NCBI RefSeq assembly: GCF_004011695.2
Contig: NC_082410.1
Span: 186,001-250,000 of the forward strand
Length of the DNA stretch: 64,000 bases
Direction: 5' to 3'
Source: Ascochyta rabiei
Taxonomy: Eukaryota > Ascomycota > Dothideomycetes > Pleosporales > Didymellaceae
The position numbers were made by a program, and so were the translations under genes. The stretch's first letter is position 1, and the number at the start of each line of letters is the position of its first letter. Positions 41,779 through 54,433 of this stretch are shown piece by piece. Below the pieces are notes generated by a model. It did not search any database. It was given only the letters and a program-made list of their open reading frames with translations, and was not told where the DNA came from.

Positions 41779-43401
41779 AGTTCCAAGGTAGATTGGTCAC
41801 GGTACAGCGATTTCAATGCAGACAACGACGCGGGAGACTTGCTGCCACAGATCGGTGACGTTGCAGCAGTTGCCCAAAGTCTGATACTTGGCGACTTCGA
41901 CTCGAGTGAGGCTCTCAACGACGAGCGACCAACGACCAGCGGTGTTCGACTTGGAACGATCTGGTGGAGCGAGAGATGTTTGCGCAACATGGAGCTTGGA
42001 TTGCTACTGCGCATAGCACAAACCTTGCACGGCACCGATGGTATCTGTGAGTACGCTGGACAGGGGAGGTCCTCTTTGAGACATGGAGAGTGGCCTAGTC
42101 AGCTGAAGGAGGGGATGGCTGGGTGGAAAGTAGTCCGAGCGACTAGGTACCTGAGAAGAAGCTTGATATTATTAAGCCTGACAATCTCTGGGTGTTTGTG
42201 ACTCCCAAGTGGGTACTGCGGTACGAAGTACTAGTAGAGCAGCACGACATGTCAAAGAGGGGTGTGACGCTATCGTGAGTGACGTTGCACTGACAGTGTG
42301 GAGACGGCCAGGGCCACACGTTCCAGGCCGTTGGATGAATGGCCGCTGGCCATGTGGCAGACGAAGGATCACCGCCCGGCACGCCACGCGTTCGACCGTC
42401 CTAGTAGGGCGATCGCAGGCGGATGCGCGCGTCGTCAGTGGCCAGAACGGGCAGCGATAGCGGACGGCAGTGACTTGAAACGCAAACTAGCCGACGTTGT
42501 CGCGAGAGCCAGCTCAACCGTCGGGCAGAGGTCGATCGCTGGAGGACGGCAGCGGAAATCGATAGTCCGGGAGGAGGGAGCGAGGGCAAGGAGGTGAGAG
42601 TGGTCGTTGATATAGAAAGCCCCGAGGCTCCCCACATGGCGCTCGCTAGCGAGAGTCTGTGCACCCGCGCACCCGCATCTGATGTCGGTGCAATGCTCCA
42701 TCCAGCCTCCGTCATCCTGCATCCATCCATCCAGCGTGCAGCGTGCAGCATCCGGCATCCGGCCTCCAGCATCGTATCTCGCCCTCGTCACCTGCACTCT
42801 GACAGACTCCGCACAAGCTTTTGATAAACAGACAACCGCCCATTGCGACATCTTCCTATCTATTGCGCACCCCCCTTCGCCCGCGACCACACGGAACCGC
42901 ACTCCCCATCCGTCATCGGCCTGGTCAGGCCGCGCGCCGACATCGCACCGTCATAGCCAGCTCTCTACATTGCACGCGCCCAAACGAGAAGGTATCTTGT
43001 ACTTGTGCGATTGTCGAATACGATTTGATCGTGAAGAGCAGCCTATCAGCAGCCGTTCCAATCAATCTGCCGGCCGCTAGACGCAGCTGGGAAGGTGCCA
43101 CTGCGGGCAGCTGCCGAGGACGACGTACCAGGCCTGAGCGCGGTGTTGGCGATACCCTGCGGTACCACGTACCGGGGCACATGCTCTGGTGTTGTGTCTG
43201 GAGTTGTGCGAGTACGATCAAGGAACGCGACCACCACGGACTATCTTGATATCGTAAGCGCGCTGGTCCAGGGAAGCTGGTCTTATAGTAGCCGGGACCT
43301 CGCCACCGGGACTTGCATTGCAGCCTTGGATCAACCGATCTGCCTTTGCTCCTGCGACCATGCCAAATCTCCACAGTAACAGATACATGCCGGAAGCCAC
43401 C
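41779..43401. other. 1.6-kb intergenic region, no recognised gene
   Basis: Open frames here (for example 42435-42902 minus, 42821-43249 plus) have no supporting motifs. Short imperfect repeats of GCATCC/CCATCC and GCAGCGTGCAGC occur at about 42715-42775. The last part contains the F-box gene's promoter; an open frame begins upstream of its ATG but without a better start. Confidence 0.5.
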
Positions 43402-44945
43402 ATGGACGACGCAACTCCACCCCTCTTGGCGCTTCCTGCGGAGATCGTCCAGCACATCCTTGCCTTTCTCTCGCTCTCCGACCTGATCACCACTAGCTTG
43501 GTCAGCCGCGCACTGCACCAGCATTCGCAGCAGGACACCTTGTGGCAGCCGTTTGTGCAAGAGCAGGTCCCAGGACACGACGTACCCAAGCCCAAGAACT
43601 TGACATGGAGGGAGCTGTTCCGGCAACACCACCCGTACTGGTTCCTAGCCAAGAACAAGATCTGGTTCGCCGACACACCACACACGGGGAAGCTGCTTGT
43701 TGCACGCTACGACCACAGGATCAATGCGATCGAGGCGTACGCTTTGGTGGCCGAGCGGCGACAGCCGGTGATGCAGTCGTGGGAATGGAACCCAGAAGCC
43801 ATCATCCACACCTTCCATCCTAGTGTTCAGCTCGATATGGTCGCGCCGATTATACGGCTGAACGGAGACTCTTACGAGCGCGTCTACGGCGACCGACTGC
43901 AGCACGAGATACACATGGACGTGTATCACGAGGCGCCGCTGGCCTCTGCAGGGCTGTTCTCTCGACTCATGCTGACGCGACCGTGGCCCAAGGACATCAT
44001 CACCGCGGCGACGCCCGTGTGGCCGCCGCTCATTCTGCCCAGTGCGGCTCGCACACGCAACGACACGTCGCCGTCGGGGTTCAGACACACGGCGAACAAG
44101 CCAGGGCGCATCCAAGAGCTCTCCACGTCGACGTTCCGCCTGCGCAAGTGGATGGAATTTGCCTCGCGGCCCAACGGGGTCAGCATGAGGGTGGGCGAAG
44201 ACATCACTACGTTTGCCACGCTCCCTGAGGAAAGCTACACCCCGACTGCGCAGAAGCCGTGGCAGGGCATCTGGTGCGGGGACTACGCAGGCCACGGGTG
44301 TGAGTTCCTCCTCGTCACGCAGCCCGACGAGCCACTGGCGCTGCCGGAAAGAGCGGAGTGGGCGATGCGGGCGCGAGAGAGGGGGGGCAGCGTGAGCAGC
44401 GCTGGGAGCTGGAGCACGGCGCCCACCGATGCAGCCGTGTCGTCTGACCACGAGGAGTTGTTCGAGACGGCAGACGACCTGGAGGATAGTGTTGCCACGC
44501 TGCAGGGCGCAGACCGAGAAGACGGCTGGTCCATGGTCGAAGCGGCGGACAGGAAGAAGGAAGAGCGGTCGGCCGAGGACGAAGAGGGCGTGTACCGGGG
44601 CCGGATGGAAGCCATCAAGCTCACTGGCGATCCCAACATCCCGCGCGGGGAGTACACGTTCATCGCGCCCGACATTGGGCCCAACGGGCTGATTCGCGTT
44701 GCGAGCGAGGACATGTTCAAGGGGGCGCGCATTGTCAGGAGCGTGGGCCACATTGCGGCCAGGGGGTTCAGGGAGGGTGAGAGAGGCCCATGTCGACTTC
44801 TCTTCTGAGCTGACTCCAGACAGACACGTACATGACTTCGCAGCTCATTCTCATCTCACACGACCGGCTGGCGCAGTACTGGGAGACGTTTGGGCATGTG
44901 TCGTTTTATCAGCGCGTGAACGTGGACGACTTTGTCAAGGTGTAG
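43402..44945 (+). CDS. F-box protein with FBXO31-type (cyclin-D1-binding) domain
   Basis: Two exons, 43402..44776 and 44824..44945, give 498 residues. The ATG at 43402 sits in GCCACCATGG, a strong initiation context, better than the in-frame ATG at 43360. Residues 6-50 are an F-box: LLALPAEIVQHILAFLSLSD then LVSRALHQHSQQDTLW. The middle and C-terminal parts carry the FBXO31-like domain: LTWRELFRQHHPYWFLAKNK, the IRLNGD and YGDR blocks, the conserved PWQGIWCGDYAGHGCEFLL, and LTGDPNIPRGEYTFIAPDIG. The 47-bp intron (GTGAGA..GACAG) removes an early stop and adds DTYMTSQLILISHDRLAQYW and a short end. The protein should be the substrate receptor of an SCF ubiquitin ligase; substrates are unknown. 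An acidic, probably disordered insertion lies at about 330-400. Confidence 0.88.
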
Positions 44946-45059
44946 CTCGAGTGGGAGGAAGTGTGGTTGGTGGTGTTCAAGGGTGGGAGTCATATTATAT
45001 TAAGGTATTGTTAGTAGTGTTGTAGGTAAGGTGTAGTGAATAGGGTCGTGTATGCAAAT

Positions 45060-45142
45060 AGCATGGTGATGATGGTGATGGTGATGGTGGTGATGGTGGT
45101 GACGGTGGTGGTGACGGTGGTGATGGTGGTGATGATTCGAGA
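45060..45142. repeat. GATGGTGGTGATGGTGAC microsatellite
   Basis: About 80 bp of GATGGT, GGTGAC and GGTGAT units between the F-box and DUF1769 genes. Confidence 0.9.
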
Positions 45143-45296
45143 GGCGAGGAAGCAGGACCATGAGGCTCATGATGCAGGTGTCGATCGTGGCTTCCCCGCG
45201 CTAGACTCGCCCCCCTGTCCAAAAAAAATGCAGACCCCACGTCATGCCTACGCCGGTGGTGGGCCTCGACTGCTGAGAGGGCGTTTGTCCCTCTTG

Positions 45297-45495
45297 CACC
45301 CTCGGTTTGATATTGCACCCTCGGTTTGATATTGCACCCTCGGTTTGATATTGCACACTCGGTTTGATATTGCACACTCGGTTTGATATTCCATCCTCGG
45401 TTTGATTCCACTCTCAGTTTGATTCCACTCTCAGTTTGATTCCACTCTCAGTTTGATTCCACCCTCGGTTTGCTATTCGGTTTGATATTCCACTC
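45297..45495. repeat. CACCCTCGGTTTGATATTG minisatellite, grading to GTTTGATTCCACTCTCA
   Basis: About 200 bp. Roughly five 19-base units with the core TCGGTTTGATATTGCACAC, then four 17-base units TTTGATTCCACTCTCAG, then a mixed copy. It ends about 35 bp upstream of the ATG at 45529, so it lies in the promoter or leader. Confidence 0.95.
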
Positions 45496-45528
45496 ACACC
45501 CGGGTGGCTATTGCACACTCTCATCGCC

Positions 45529-46827
45529 ATGGCGCCCCTGCACGAACAGTACGAGCTGCGCGTCACCGCGGGCTCCACGTACGACCGGTCCAAGCACCAG
45601 GACGTGCCCGTCAACACGGAAAAGCCGGTGCACATATCGTCAGACCTGATCGATGCACAGGTGCACGTGCGCATCAGGGACTACCGCGGTAGGGAGTGAC
45701 GCGCGGCGGACACGATGCCAGCAGACCTCGACTCACACTGGCAGGCCTCCCCAAAGGATCGCCGACGACGTCACCCTACTTCTCCACGCCGCAGCACCCG
45801 TACGACCGCTACTCCATCTCCTTCTCGTTTGTGCCCAAGCACGACATCCCGGGCGACAAGCTCGTGTTCGGCAACGACTTTGAGCACCCGATCCGCGACC
45901 GCCTGCCGCCGCTCTTCGACAAGGCGTTTGGCATCGTCAAGTGGTGGATCGACCCGGGCCTGGACGGCGACGTCTACGGCGACGAGCCCTACCTGTACGG
46001 CCCGCTGCTGTCGAGCATCAACGTGCTGCGCATCGGCGACAAGCAGCCGGCCGCCGACGCCGGGAGCGAGAGCCTGGCCGAGGGCGACGAGGGCGACGAG
46101 GGCGAGGCCGTCGTGTACACCGAGGGCGCCGACGGGACGGGCGAGGCGGTGCGCAAGGAGCAGCACATGCCCGCGGGTTCGTCGCAGCGCCAGAAGCACT
46201 TTCTGACCGAGGCGAACCGCAAGCGCTTCACGTTTGAGGCCGGGCGCGAGTACAAGTGCGACTTCTACAATCCGTATCTCGACTTTAACGAGTTTGCGCT
46301 GAAGATTGGCTACGGGCTGCCGAACATTAGTATTATTGGGCACTGGGACGGGCAGCCATTGAGGTGTGTTTTTCTCTCTCTTATTTCTATTCCAGGAAGC
46401 TCTTATTCCCATTCCAGGAAGGGAATTGATTCTTCCTTCACTCTTGTTGCCATTCCAGGAAGGGAATTGATTCTTCCTTCATCTCTTGTTGCCATTCCAG
46501 GAAGAGAATTGTTTTTTTTCTCTCTCTCATCCCTATTTTAGGTCTCTCATTTCAATCCAAGAAAGAGAGACAAGATTTTTTGTATAAAAAACGAAGAAGA
46601 TTTCCTAGGGAGGCAGGCTGACCGACGTACAACTAACCAGACCGCACTCGCTCAGATACACGCTCAAGAACCGCGAGACCAACACGGAGCTCTTTGTCGT
46701 CGTCATCCAGCTCATGCCTACGGAGCAGGGTGCCAAGGAGGCGGAGAAGGAGGAGGCGGAGAAGGAGGAGGAGGAGGAGGAGGAGGAGGAGGAAGGTGGC
46801 AAGAAGGAGGATGATGATCTGGATTGA
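45529..46827 (+). CDS. DUF1769-family protein
   Basis: Three exons, 45529..45688, 45745..46363 and 46656..46827, give 316 residues. The first intron (56 bp) gives RDYRG-LPKGSPTTSPYF; the second, unusually long at 292 bp and repeat-filled, gives GQPLR-YTLKNRETNTELFV. Typical blocks of the fungal DUF1769/UPF0590 family are YELRVTAGSTYD, PVNTEKPVHI, YDRYSISFSFVPKHDIPGDK, WIDPGLDGDVYGDEPYLYGP, the KRFTFEAGREYKCDFYNPYL stretch and LPNISIIGHWDGQPLRYTL. The C-terminus is a Glu run ending in a Lys/Asp tail. The family is cytosolic and of unknown function; a beta-rich lipocalin-like fold can be guessed but not shown. The Glu run is coded by a GAG microsatellite (46741-46800). Confidence 0.88.
46370..46560. 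repeat. Tandem repeat inside the DUF1769 intron
   Basis: About four imperfect copies of a unit built around CATTCCAGGAAGGGAATTGATTC, spaced about 25-55 bp. The core contains a near-palindrome (GGAAG..CTTCC). The unit fills most of the 292-bp intron, five times the length of other introns here. Confidence 0.85.
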
Positions 46828-47057
46828 TAGTCTGGTGGATGCTGGTGGATGCTGGTGGATGCTGGTGGAAAGGCTGGCTTTGGCTGTTTTTGTTCAGGGT
46901 CAGCGAGGCGATTGAATAGAAACAAGACGTGTGTTAGAGGAGAGATGAGTAGATATTCAATAGCCTACATGGCCTCTACATGTACAGTCTACTCCATCAA
47001 CATGTTCTACTCCAAGACAGGACCTGGTCCAAGACGTGACCTAGTCCAAGACGTGGC

Positions 47058-48193
<1,136 letters not shown>

Positions 48194-48440
48194 GGTTGGT
48201 GACGATGTCGTGTGCGGGCGGTGCTGCAGCTGCGACGCCGGGCAAGTTTTCGGTCCTGAGCTGCGGCACCGGAGCTCGCACCCGCCAACTCGGGACGATC
48301 CAGACACACAAGCCATGTCCACGGGAGTCCGTGCTTCACTACGATCACGACTACCTACGACTACAACCACGACCACGACTACAATCACGACCACGACCAC
48401 GACCACGACCACGCTACAACCACGACTACCACCACGACAC

Positions 48441-48510
<70 letters not shown>

Positions 48511-49812
48511 TACACTACAACCACGACTACAACTACAACCACGATCACGACTACAATCACGACTACGACCACGACTACACTACAACCACGACACAGACTC
48601 GATTTTTACCGATGCGTCGTGTCATGTCATCATCGCCTACGCAAATGTGGTACAACGCCGAGCCTCTTACTACCTACAAATACGAACAGCTGGCTTCAGG
48701 TATCTATAGCAATCATTAGCAACTCACAATAACGCGTGACGAGCTCAAAGAAGAACGGTGTCCTACAGTTAGTGACCGTGGTAAAGTACAATGTCAATAG
48801 CTTCCAAAGAGAACAGCGGAGAATGATCACTGCACGTCGTGATCAAGGCAATCGTCAAGTGACCAAGCCACTGCGCGAGAAGCGTAGAGACTCATACACA
48901 AGGACCAGAAGACATGATGTATATTCATAGTTCGCACGAAATGGAAGTAGATGCTCGTACCATCAAACAGACGAGCGACAAAACAAAGTCGGACATGTTG
49001 TCCAAAGGTTTTCGTTGGTGGCGGCTAGGAACAGGAGTGTTTCTGATTCTTGTACAAGTCGCATGTATCGAGATACGGCCAAGAGCATCATCGTGAAAGA
49101 GTAGCTGCAGTGGTGTCCTTCACCATCATTGAGAAATAGCGGGTGGTATGCTACTGAAAAGTCGCCAAGACTTTCCAGCAACGCAGATGGTAAGTGATTA
49201 GACCCATCACCGCGTACGCAGCCCGAGGGCTCAGAAGCATCGCTGTCCAGAGTGAGGGTAGAGACTTCCACTCGCAGGAGCAACTCGGCTCATTCGATTA
49301 TCGTCTGAGCGTGGGACATTCGGGAGGACTCGCTCGCGTCGAAGGCGCCGCTGAGATAGCAAGTCGAAATGCTTGGCCTTTGACGAAACATTATGACTGA
49401 ATAGTAGCATGTCGGCGGGGGGAACTGAACTTGTTCCTTGGATTTCCGCCCTTGAGCAGAGCGGCTTCGGCTTGGCTCTCGACCGATGTCGGCCCGGCCT
49501 GCCAATGCCAGAGGGTGCATCTACCCATGGGCGTCAATTGGTCAATTCTCCACACCAGCTGTTGATAACGGCATGGAGAAGGACCGAGACGATGTCATGT
49601 CTTTTCGATGTGAAGCTTCGTATCTCTGTTATCTCTCACCAGGAAAACGGTCTTGTTGAGCCATTCGACTTTACGGAGATATTAGCAGCAGGAAGCAGAC
49701 TTCAAAAAGCGATGGCCGCTCGCCGACTGACAATGTACACAAGCGACCGTCAAGTTCCCGTCTTCGACAAAACAAAGCTGTCGTTCGTGCGGCACGAAAC
49801 CTACCGCCAATC
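48194..49812. other. Divergent intergenic region, LYS12 and MFS permease
   Basis: About 1.6 kb holding both promoters. The LYS12-proximal part contains the CACGAC/ACTACAACC array listed separately. A plus frame from 49409 to 49816 is open but overlaps the MFS start and lacks family features. Nothing else recognised. Confidence 0.5.
48340..48600. repeat. CACGAC hexamer minisatellite upstream of LYS12
   Basis: About 260 bp of ACGACC, CACGAC and ACTACA hexamer variants; the central part (about 48437-48509) is nearly pure CACGAC. It starts about 150 bp upstream of the LYS12 ATG. Confidence 0.95.
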
Positions 49813-51400
49813 ATGACTACCACAGATGTCAAACATGCCGATCAAGGCAACGTTGAACAGGATGTTGCTGTTGGAACATCATACGTACCGGACCTAAATG
49901 ACAAGGCCATGGAGAGGCGCGTTGTGCGCAAGATCGACATGTGGATCCTTCCATTCATCTGCATTTCGTACCTGATAAACTACCTGGATCGAGTGAGTGG
50001 AGTTCGCTGAGAGCGCAGAACACAGAGCGGTCTACTGACAAGCACTACAGGTCAATCTGGGGAACGCTCGTACTCTCAACAACGACACCCCGGCGAGCAA
50101 CCTTGTCAACGAGCTCGACCTTACCGGCAACCGGTACAACATAGCCGTCGCTGTCTTCTTCGTGCCTTATGTCATCTTCGAAGCTCCGAGTAACTTTGCA
50201 ATGAAATACTTCTCGCCCTCGGTATGGATTGGCCGAATCATGATCAGCTGGGGTATCATCACCATCTGTACAAGCGCCGTCTCGAGCTTCGAGGGTCTTT
50301 TGGCGATTCGGTTCTTTCTTGGTATTGCAGAGGCCGGCTTTTTCCCCGGAGTCGTCATGTACCTGTGCTATTGGTACAAGCCCTCGGAGCGCGCAACGCG
50401 TCTCGCCATTTTTGCCGGTTCCGTTGCGGTTGCTGGTGCTTTCAGTGGACTTTTGGCCACTGGCATCTCTTTCTTGAACGGCAAGGCAAACCTCGCTGGT
50501 TGGCAATGGCTTTTCATCCTCACCGGCATTCCCGCAGTTCTCTTCGGTATCGTTGTATGGATCTGGATGCCCAACTACCCGCAAGATGCCAAGTTCTTCA
50601 CAGAGGAAGAGCGTGCTTTTGCCATCGCGCGTATGGGTCCTTTCGCGCCCAACAAGGAGGACAAGACTTTCAACGCAAAGATCGCCAAGCAGACGCTGTT
50701 GGATCCGCTGTTTTGGGTTTACGCGCTCAGCTACTTTTTCATGGTGAACAGCTTGAACGCATTCTCATACTTCTCGCCCACCATCGTTGCCAACCTGGGA
50801 TTCGCAGGCTACACCGCGCAGCTGCTCACTGTGCCCCCGAATGTTTTTGGTCTGATTATCATCTTGGCCAACTGCATACACTCGGACTACTCCAAAGAAC
50901 GCATCCGCCATGTCCTTGCCGGTCTGACTCTTGTGGGATCTGGGTACCTCATCTTGGCCTTGGTTTCCAACTGGATTGGCCGTTACGTGGCGGTCTTCTT
51001 GATTGCTTGCACCAACTCGGCCGTCATGCCTTTCCTCGCCCATAGGACCGCCACAGTGTCGGGATCGACGGCTACGGCGTTGGCCACTGGCGTAACAATT
51101 GCCATCTCCAATTGCGGTGGTATCAGCGCCCCTTTCTTATTCCCCAAGACGGACGGGCCGAACTACCCAATGGGCAACTGGACCGTGTTCGCGATGTTGT
51201 GTCTCGTTTTCTTCATGTGCATCTACCTCGGCTTCAGACTGGGAACGAGTGCCGAGTATCGCGACTTCGCGCCTGGTGCGGCGGAGCAACTGGCTGCGAG
51301 GACCAGTATTGAAGGCAAGCTCCCTGACGATGCGAGGGACTCCCGTGAGTTCCCGCCTCCGGTCAGGTCGGAAAGCAATAAGGATGCCATGAAAGCATGA
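49813..51400 (+). CDS. MFS permease, Dal5-like anion:cation symporter family
   Basis: Two exons, 49813..49992 and 50051..51400 (58-bp intron, GTGAGT..CTACAG), give 509 residues. About twelve hydrophobic segments are seen, from WILPFICISYLINYLDR (TM1) to the last near MCIYLGFRLG. Family motifs of the ACS (allantoate/nicotinate/Dal5) group are NYLDRVNLGNAR after TM1, FFVPYVIFEAPSN (TM2), RFFLGIAEAGFFPGVVMYLCYWY (TM4 region) and the PNYPQDAKFFTEEE loop. Members import organic anions such as allantoate, nicotinate or small peptides by proton symport at the plasma membrane; the substrate cannot be fixed. The N- and C-terminal tails are polar and cytosolic. The intron position right after TM1 is common in fungal members. 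Confidence 0.92.
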
Positions 51401-51854
51401 GCCGCTTAGCAAAGTAACTTTTACAGAAAAGACGAATTGACAGAATCATATTCTCACCAAAAACGGAGTCTTTGGTACCGCATCTCACAGCACATAGCAA
51501 GCCACCCAAAGAAGCCCAATGCCAGCCCTCTTTTTCATGAACTGTTCAGCATCTAGAGCCTGAGCTGGACAATCAACAAGGCTGTACAGTGTGAACTCGT
51601 CCACACACAGGGACGTCTATCAGTGAGACCCGAGCTAGACTAATGACAACAAGAGATCGTTTCAGGTGAGACGGAATGCACTAGTTTTCTTTACATTCAA
51701 CCGTACCAAGCATTTGATCTGTGGTCATGACATCTATAATATTTGCAAAACAGTCTGGCGAGAAGAAGACATCGCCCTCACGAAAGTCATGATATTTGCT
51801 GAAAGAATTGATCTTCCCAACCTGGTTGTCTCACATCCGGCAAGGCTTGCTCAA
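51401..51854. other. Intergenic region between converging genes
   Basis: About 450 bp between the stop codons of the MFS gene and the minus-strand gene. No motif or repeat of note. Confidence 0.4.
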
Positions 51855-53231
51855 CTAGATGTGTGAGTCTGCGCGCTTATGACCCTTTGTTGGATCGTGC
51901 CTTTTCGACCGAATCAAAGGTCGCTTACCAGCGAGCTCAGCAACGTATTCTGGAGAAGTCTCTTCCAGCTCTTGCGGCGTTCGCGAGTGGTGTGGCAAGA
52001 ACCTCAGGGGAACAGAAGCAGTGTCGAGTTCTACTGTTTTCGCAGGACAAGGAAGCTCAACAGTCCGTGCGATTGGGTCAATGTGCGCGGTAGATGGTTT
52101 TGATGGGCGTGATGTTGGATGTTGCAACGTCTCGCGAGGGCGTACTTCCAACCCGGCAAGGTCAGCCTCTGGCTGGGAAGAGACAACCCTGTGAGAGGAT
52201 GCCGCATGCACGTTTCCTGAATCTACCCCTAACGAGCTCGGTTGACGTGTGTGGTCGTGTCGTGTACCGGAGGGGGGATTGGAGAGAAGACCTAGCCTTG
52301 AAGGTCGAAATTCCTGCGTCTTACGGACCGGGCCTGCGTTGTGCCAGGCCGGTGTAGCAGCGGAGCCAAGCGGCGTACTCATAGTCGATTCGGTCTCGTA
52401 CTGTCCTAGGTATACAGAAGGTCGACTCACGCGCCACACATCTTCTGGAATGTCCGTAACACCGTTTGATCGGCTGCTCAAATGAGCCATATGCGAGGAT
52501 TTCGTTGCATGACGTTTACGAGGGCTTGAAGAGCGTCGGGAGCGATACCCATGAAAGCCCTGAAGACACTCTTCGCGGCTTTTAATCAATTCGATTCCGG
52601 TTGGTGAGTCGTATTCGAGAGCACTTTTCCTTAACCGTGGGAGCGACGTCCTTGTCTCAACCAGATCAGCTTCCCAGTTTGACTGCGCTGCAAAGCTCTT
52701 TTGAGATTTGACATCGAATTTTCGCCATTGTTCCTGAGTACACCCAGTTTCAGTTGTGTTCAGCTGAAAGAACTCCGCACACAGTTCCTGGATCTCTGGA
52801 TTGTGCACCCGCCTGTAGTTACGATGCTGGTGTAAATCACATCGACAGACAAAGTCCTTATTCTTACTCGAGTAGTGGAAGCGTTCGGCTCGAACATTAT
52901 TCAAGGCCCATTCGATCTTCTTTTGTTCATAGTATTGATGGAAAACTGATTGGAGACATGACTCAAGGCCAAACTTCCCCAAGTAGCGTGCGACAGCAAT
53001 TGCTAGATTCTTGTCGTCGTCACTTACTGGGTGTGATCTCTCGTGCTCCTCCGCTTCAAGGCAGCGACATGCTTTCAAGTGAGTGTCATCTGTATAGTGG
53101 AGGAAAGGTACCAATCCTCTAGAACTGGGACAGCTTCCTGAGAGATGTGATGTGCGCACAGGATACTTTTCGCTCGTTCGTTTGCTACGTGCCAAAACGA
53201 TCTCAGCTTTTTTGGCTGTTCGCAAAGCCAT
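51855..53231 (-). CDS. Unknown hydrophilic protein
   Basis: A single 458-codon frame from an ATG at 53231. The N-terminal 60 residues are basic. Residues 75-160 look like a small helical domain (KNLAIAVARYLGKFGLESCL, then EQKKIEWALNNVRAERFHY), followed by CRCDLHQHRNYRRVH, where Cys and His spacing could bind a metal. The rest is Ser/Pro/Arg-rich and probably disordered. No family recognised. The lower GC content and the lack of known domains suggest an accessory, fast-evolving gene; it could also be partly mis-framed. Confidence 0.55.
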   Translation of the reverse strand: MALRTAKKAEIVLARSKRTSEKYPVRTSHLSGSCPSSRGLVPFLHYTDDTHLKACRCLEAEEHERSHPVSDDDKNLAIAVARYLGKFGLESCLQSVFHQYYEQKKIEWALNNVRAERFHYSSKNKDFVCRCDLHQHRNYRRVHNPEIQELCAEFFQLNTTETGCTQEQWRKFDVKSQKSFAAQSNWEADLVETRTSLPRLRKSALEYDSPTGIELIKSREECLQGFHGYRSRRSSSPRKRHATKSSHMAHLSSRSNGVTDIPEDVWRVSRPSVYLGQYETESTMSTPLGSAATPAWHNAGPVRKTQEFRPSRLGLLSNPPSGTRHDHTRQPSSLGVDSGNVHAASSHRVVSSQPEADLAGLEVRPRETLQHPTSRPSKPSTAHIDPIARTVELPCPAKTVELDTASVPLRFLPHHSRTPQELEETSPEYVAELAGKRPLIRSKRHDPTKGHKRADSHI

Positions 53232-53834
53232 CTTCTCAGATACAAAATTACGGACGAAGTTGAGGGCTGAGAATATCTGTAGGAGGAGTATAGCTACAAA
53301 ATATCTAGCCTGTTTCTTATGAAGATGTTTTACTAGGTTCGGGCTTAGGATTTTGCATTAGAAAAGGTGCCATGACGACATGAAGAAACAAAGGTTTAAC
53401 GCACTATCAATCGACGTTGTGCAAATAGACATGTTGACATTGAATCAATCCTGTAACGTAGACGAACAGCACTGTGTATACAGTTCATTGACTATGTAGT
53501 GACAGCGCGTTCCCTGCACAAAGGGAAACTCAGAAGACTTTTCTGGCTACTTACGTTACAAAGAGCTACCTTTGTTGTTCGATCAACAAAGGCCTTACTA
53601 TGAGACGATGAGGGTTGTTGGCAGCTTTGTACAGACGTGGCACACTGTTTTATTGTCACTGCAAAATATTGCAAAGATCTCTATCGCGTATGAGAACAAC
53701 ACTAAAAAAATTGCACAGGTACCGGCGCTCATCAACTTCGGCATGTGTCGTTTGATGAATAGGATAGACGGCGCTCAAAATTATCTCACTGGTGGTAGGA
53801 GCACTATCAGTCGCCAAAGAGGCGTCCTCCCGGT
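53232..53834. other. AT-leaning intergenic region
   Basis: About 600 bp between the unknown protein's start and the RING pseudogene's end. It is AT-richer than most of the window and holds no recognisable gene or repeat. Confidence 0.45.
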
Positions 53835-54256
53835 TTAGAGCTGGCAATATTCGGTGTTCCACGGATCGGCGATCTCGTGGACGGCCAAGTAAGGGGTCCT
53901 GTGAGAACCACCAACATGATCATGTGAGTATATGTCCTGTCCAGCTCGAGAACCTTTTTCAGCTTGAGCGGCTCGGGGATTTGGGAGTAGGGGTACACCG
54001 AAAAGCACAGCTCGACAATTTGGACAACAGTTTCGTTGTGGGTCCTTGCTAGTTTGGAACCAGTGTTCGATGCAATTACGATAGAAAAAGTGGCCGCAGA
54101 TTTTGGCTTCCACGATAGAGTTATGACCGTCTCGTCCCAAAAGGCCTTTGACTCAATGAGTTTGCAACTTTTGGCCGGCAACTCGGTCACCTCAATACAT
54201 ATACTATACGCTTTGTTCAAGGAAGAGGCTTCACAAGCCTCTAGCGCTGTGTCCAT
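53835..54256 (-). pseudogene. Decayed RING-finger protein gene
   Basis: Two minus frames together resemble one small fungal RING protein. The downstream frame (from about 54140) has ICGHFFYRNCIEHWF and NCCPNCRAVLFGVPLLPNPR, the second half of a RING (C-x-H..C..C-x-x-C). The upstream frame (ATG at 54256) has EACEASSLNKAYSICIEVTE, where a RING would start C-x-x-C; here the first Cys position is Tyr (TAT at 54206-54208, one G-to-A change from TGT). A stop in the downstream frame lies just before the join, and no intron of plausible length connects them, so a frameshift between about 54100 and 54140 is the simplest reading. Lost ligand plus frameshift suggest a pseudogene; a sequencing error could explain the frameshift alone. 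Confidence 0.6.
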
Positions 54257-54433
54257 GATGAGATTCGCTGCAGATGCTGTCATGGTGTCGATGAAGCAGT
54301 CAATTGGTACGGTTACTGAGAACATTCGACTGGAATTAAGAGAAAAGAAACATTCTAACGAATGCGCATCGACGAATGGCTCTTCACAGTGTTGGTGATA
54401 AGGCTGTCGAGCGTGTTTCGTAATCATAAGCAA

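Noticed and set aside
43645..44751. Minus-strand open frame of 368 codons
   Set aside because: Antisense shadow of the F-box gene; Arg/Pro/His-rich without motifs.
49409..49816. 135-codon frame just upstream of the MFS gene
   Set aside because: Overlaps the MFS start codon in another frame, no family features, and lies where the promoter and leader are expected.
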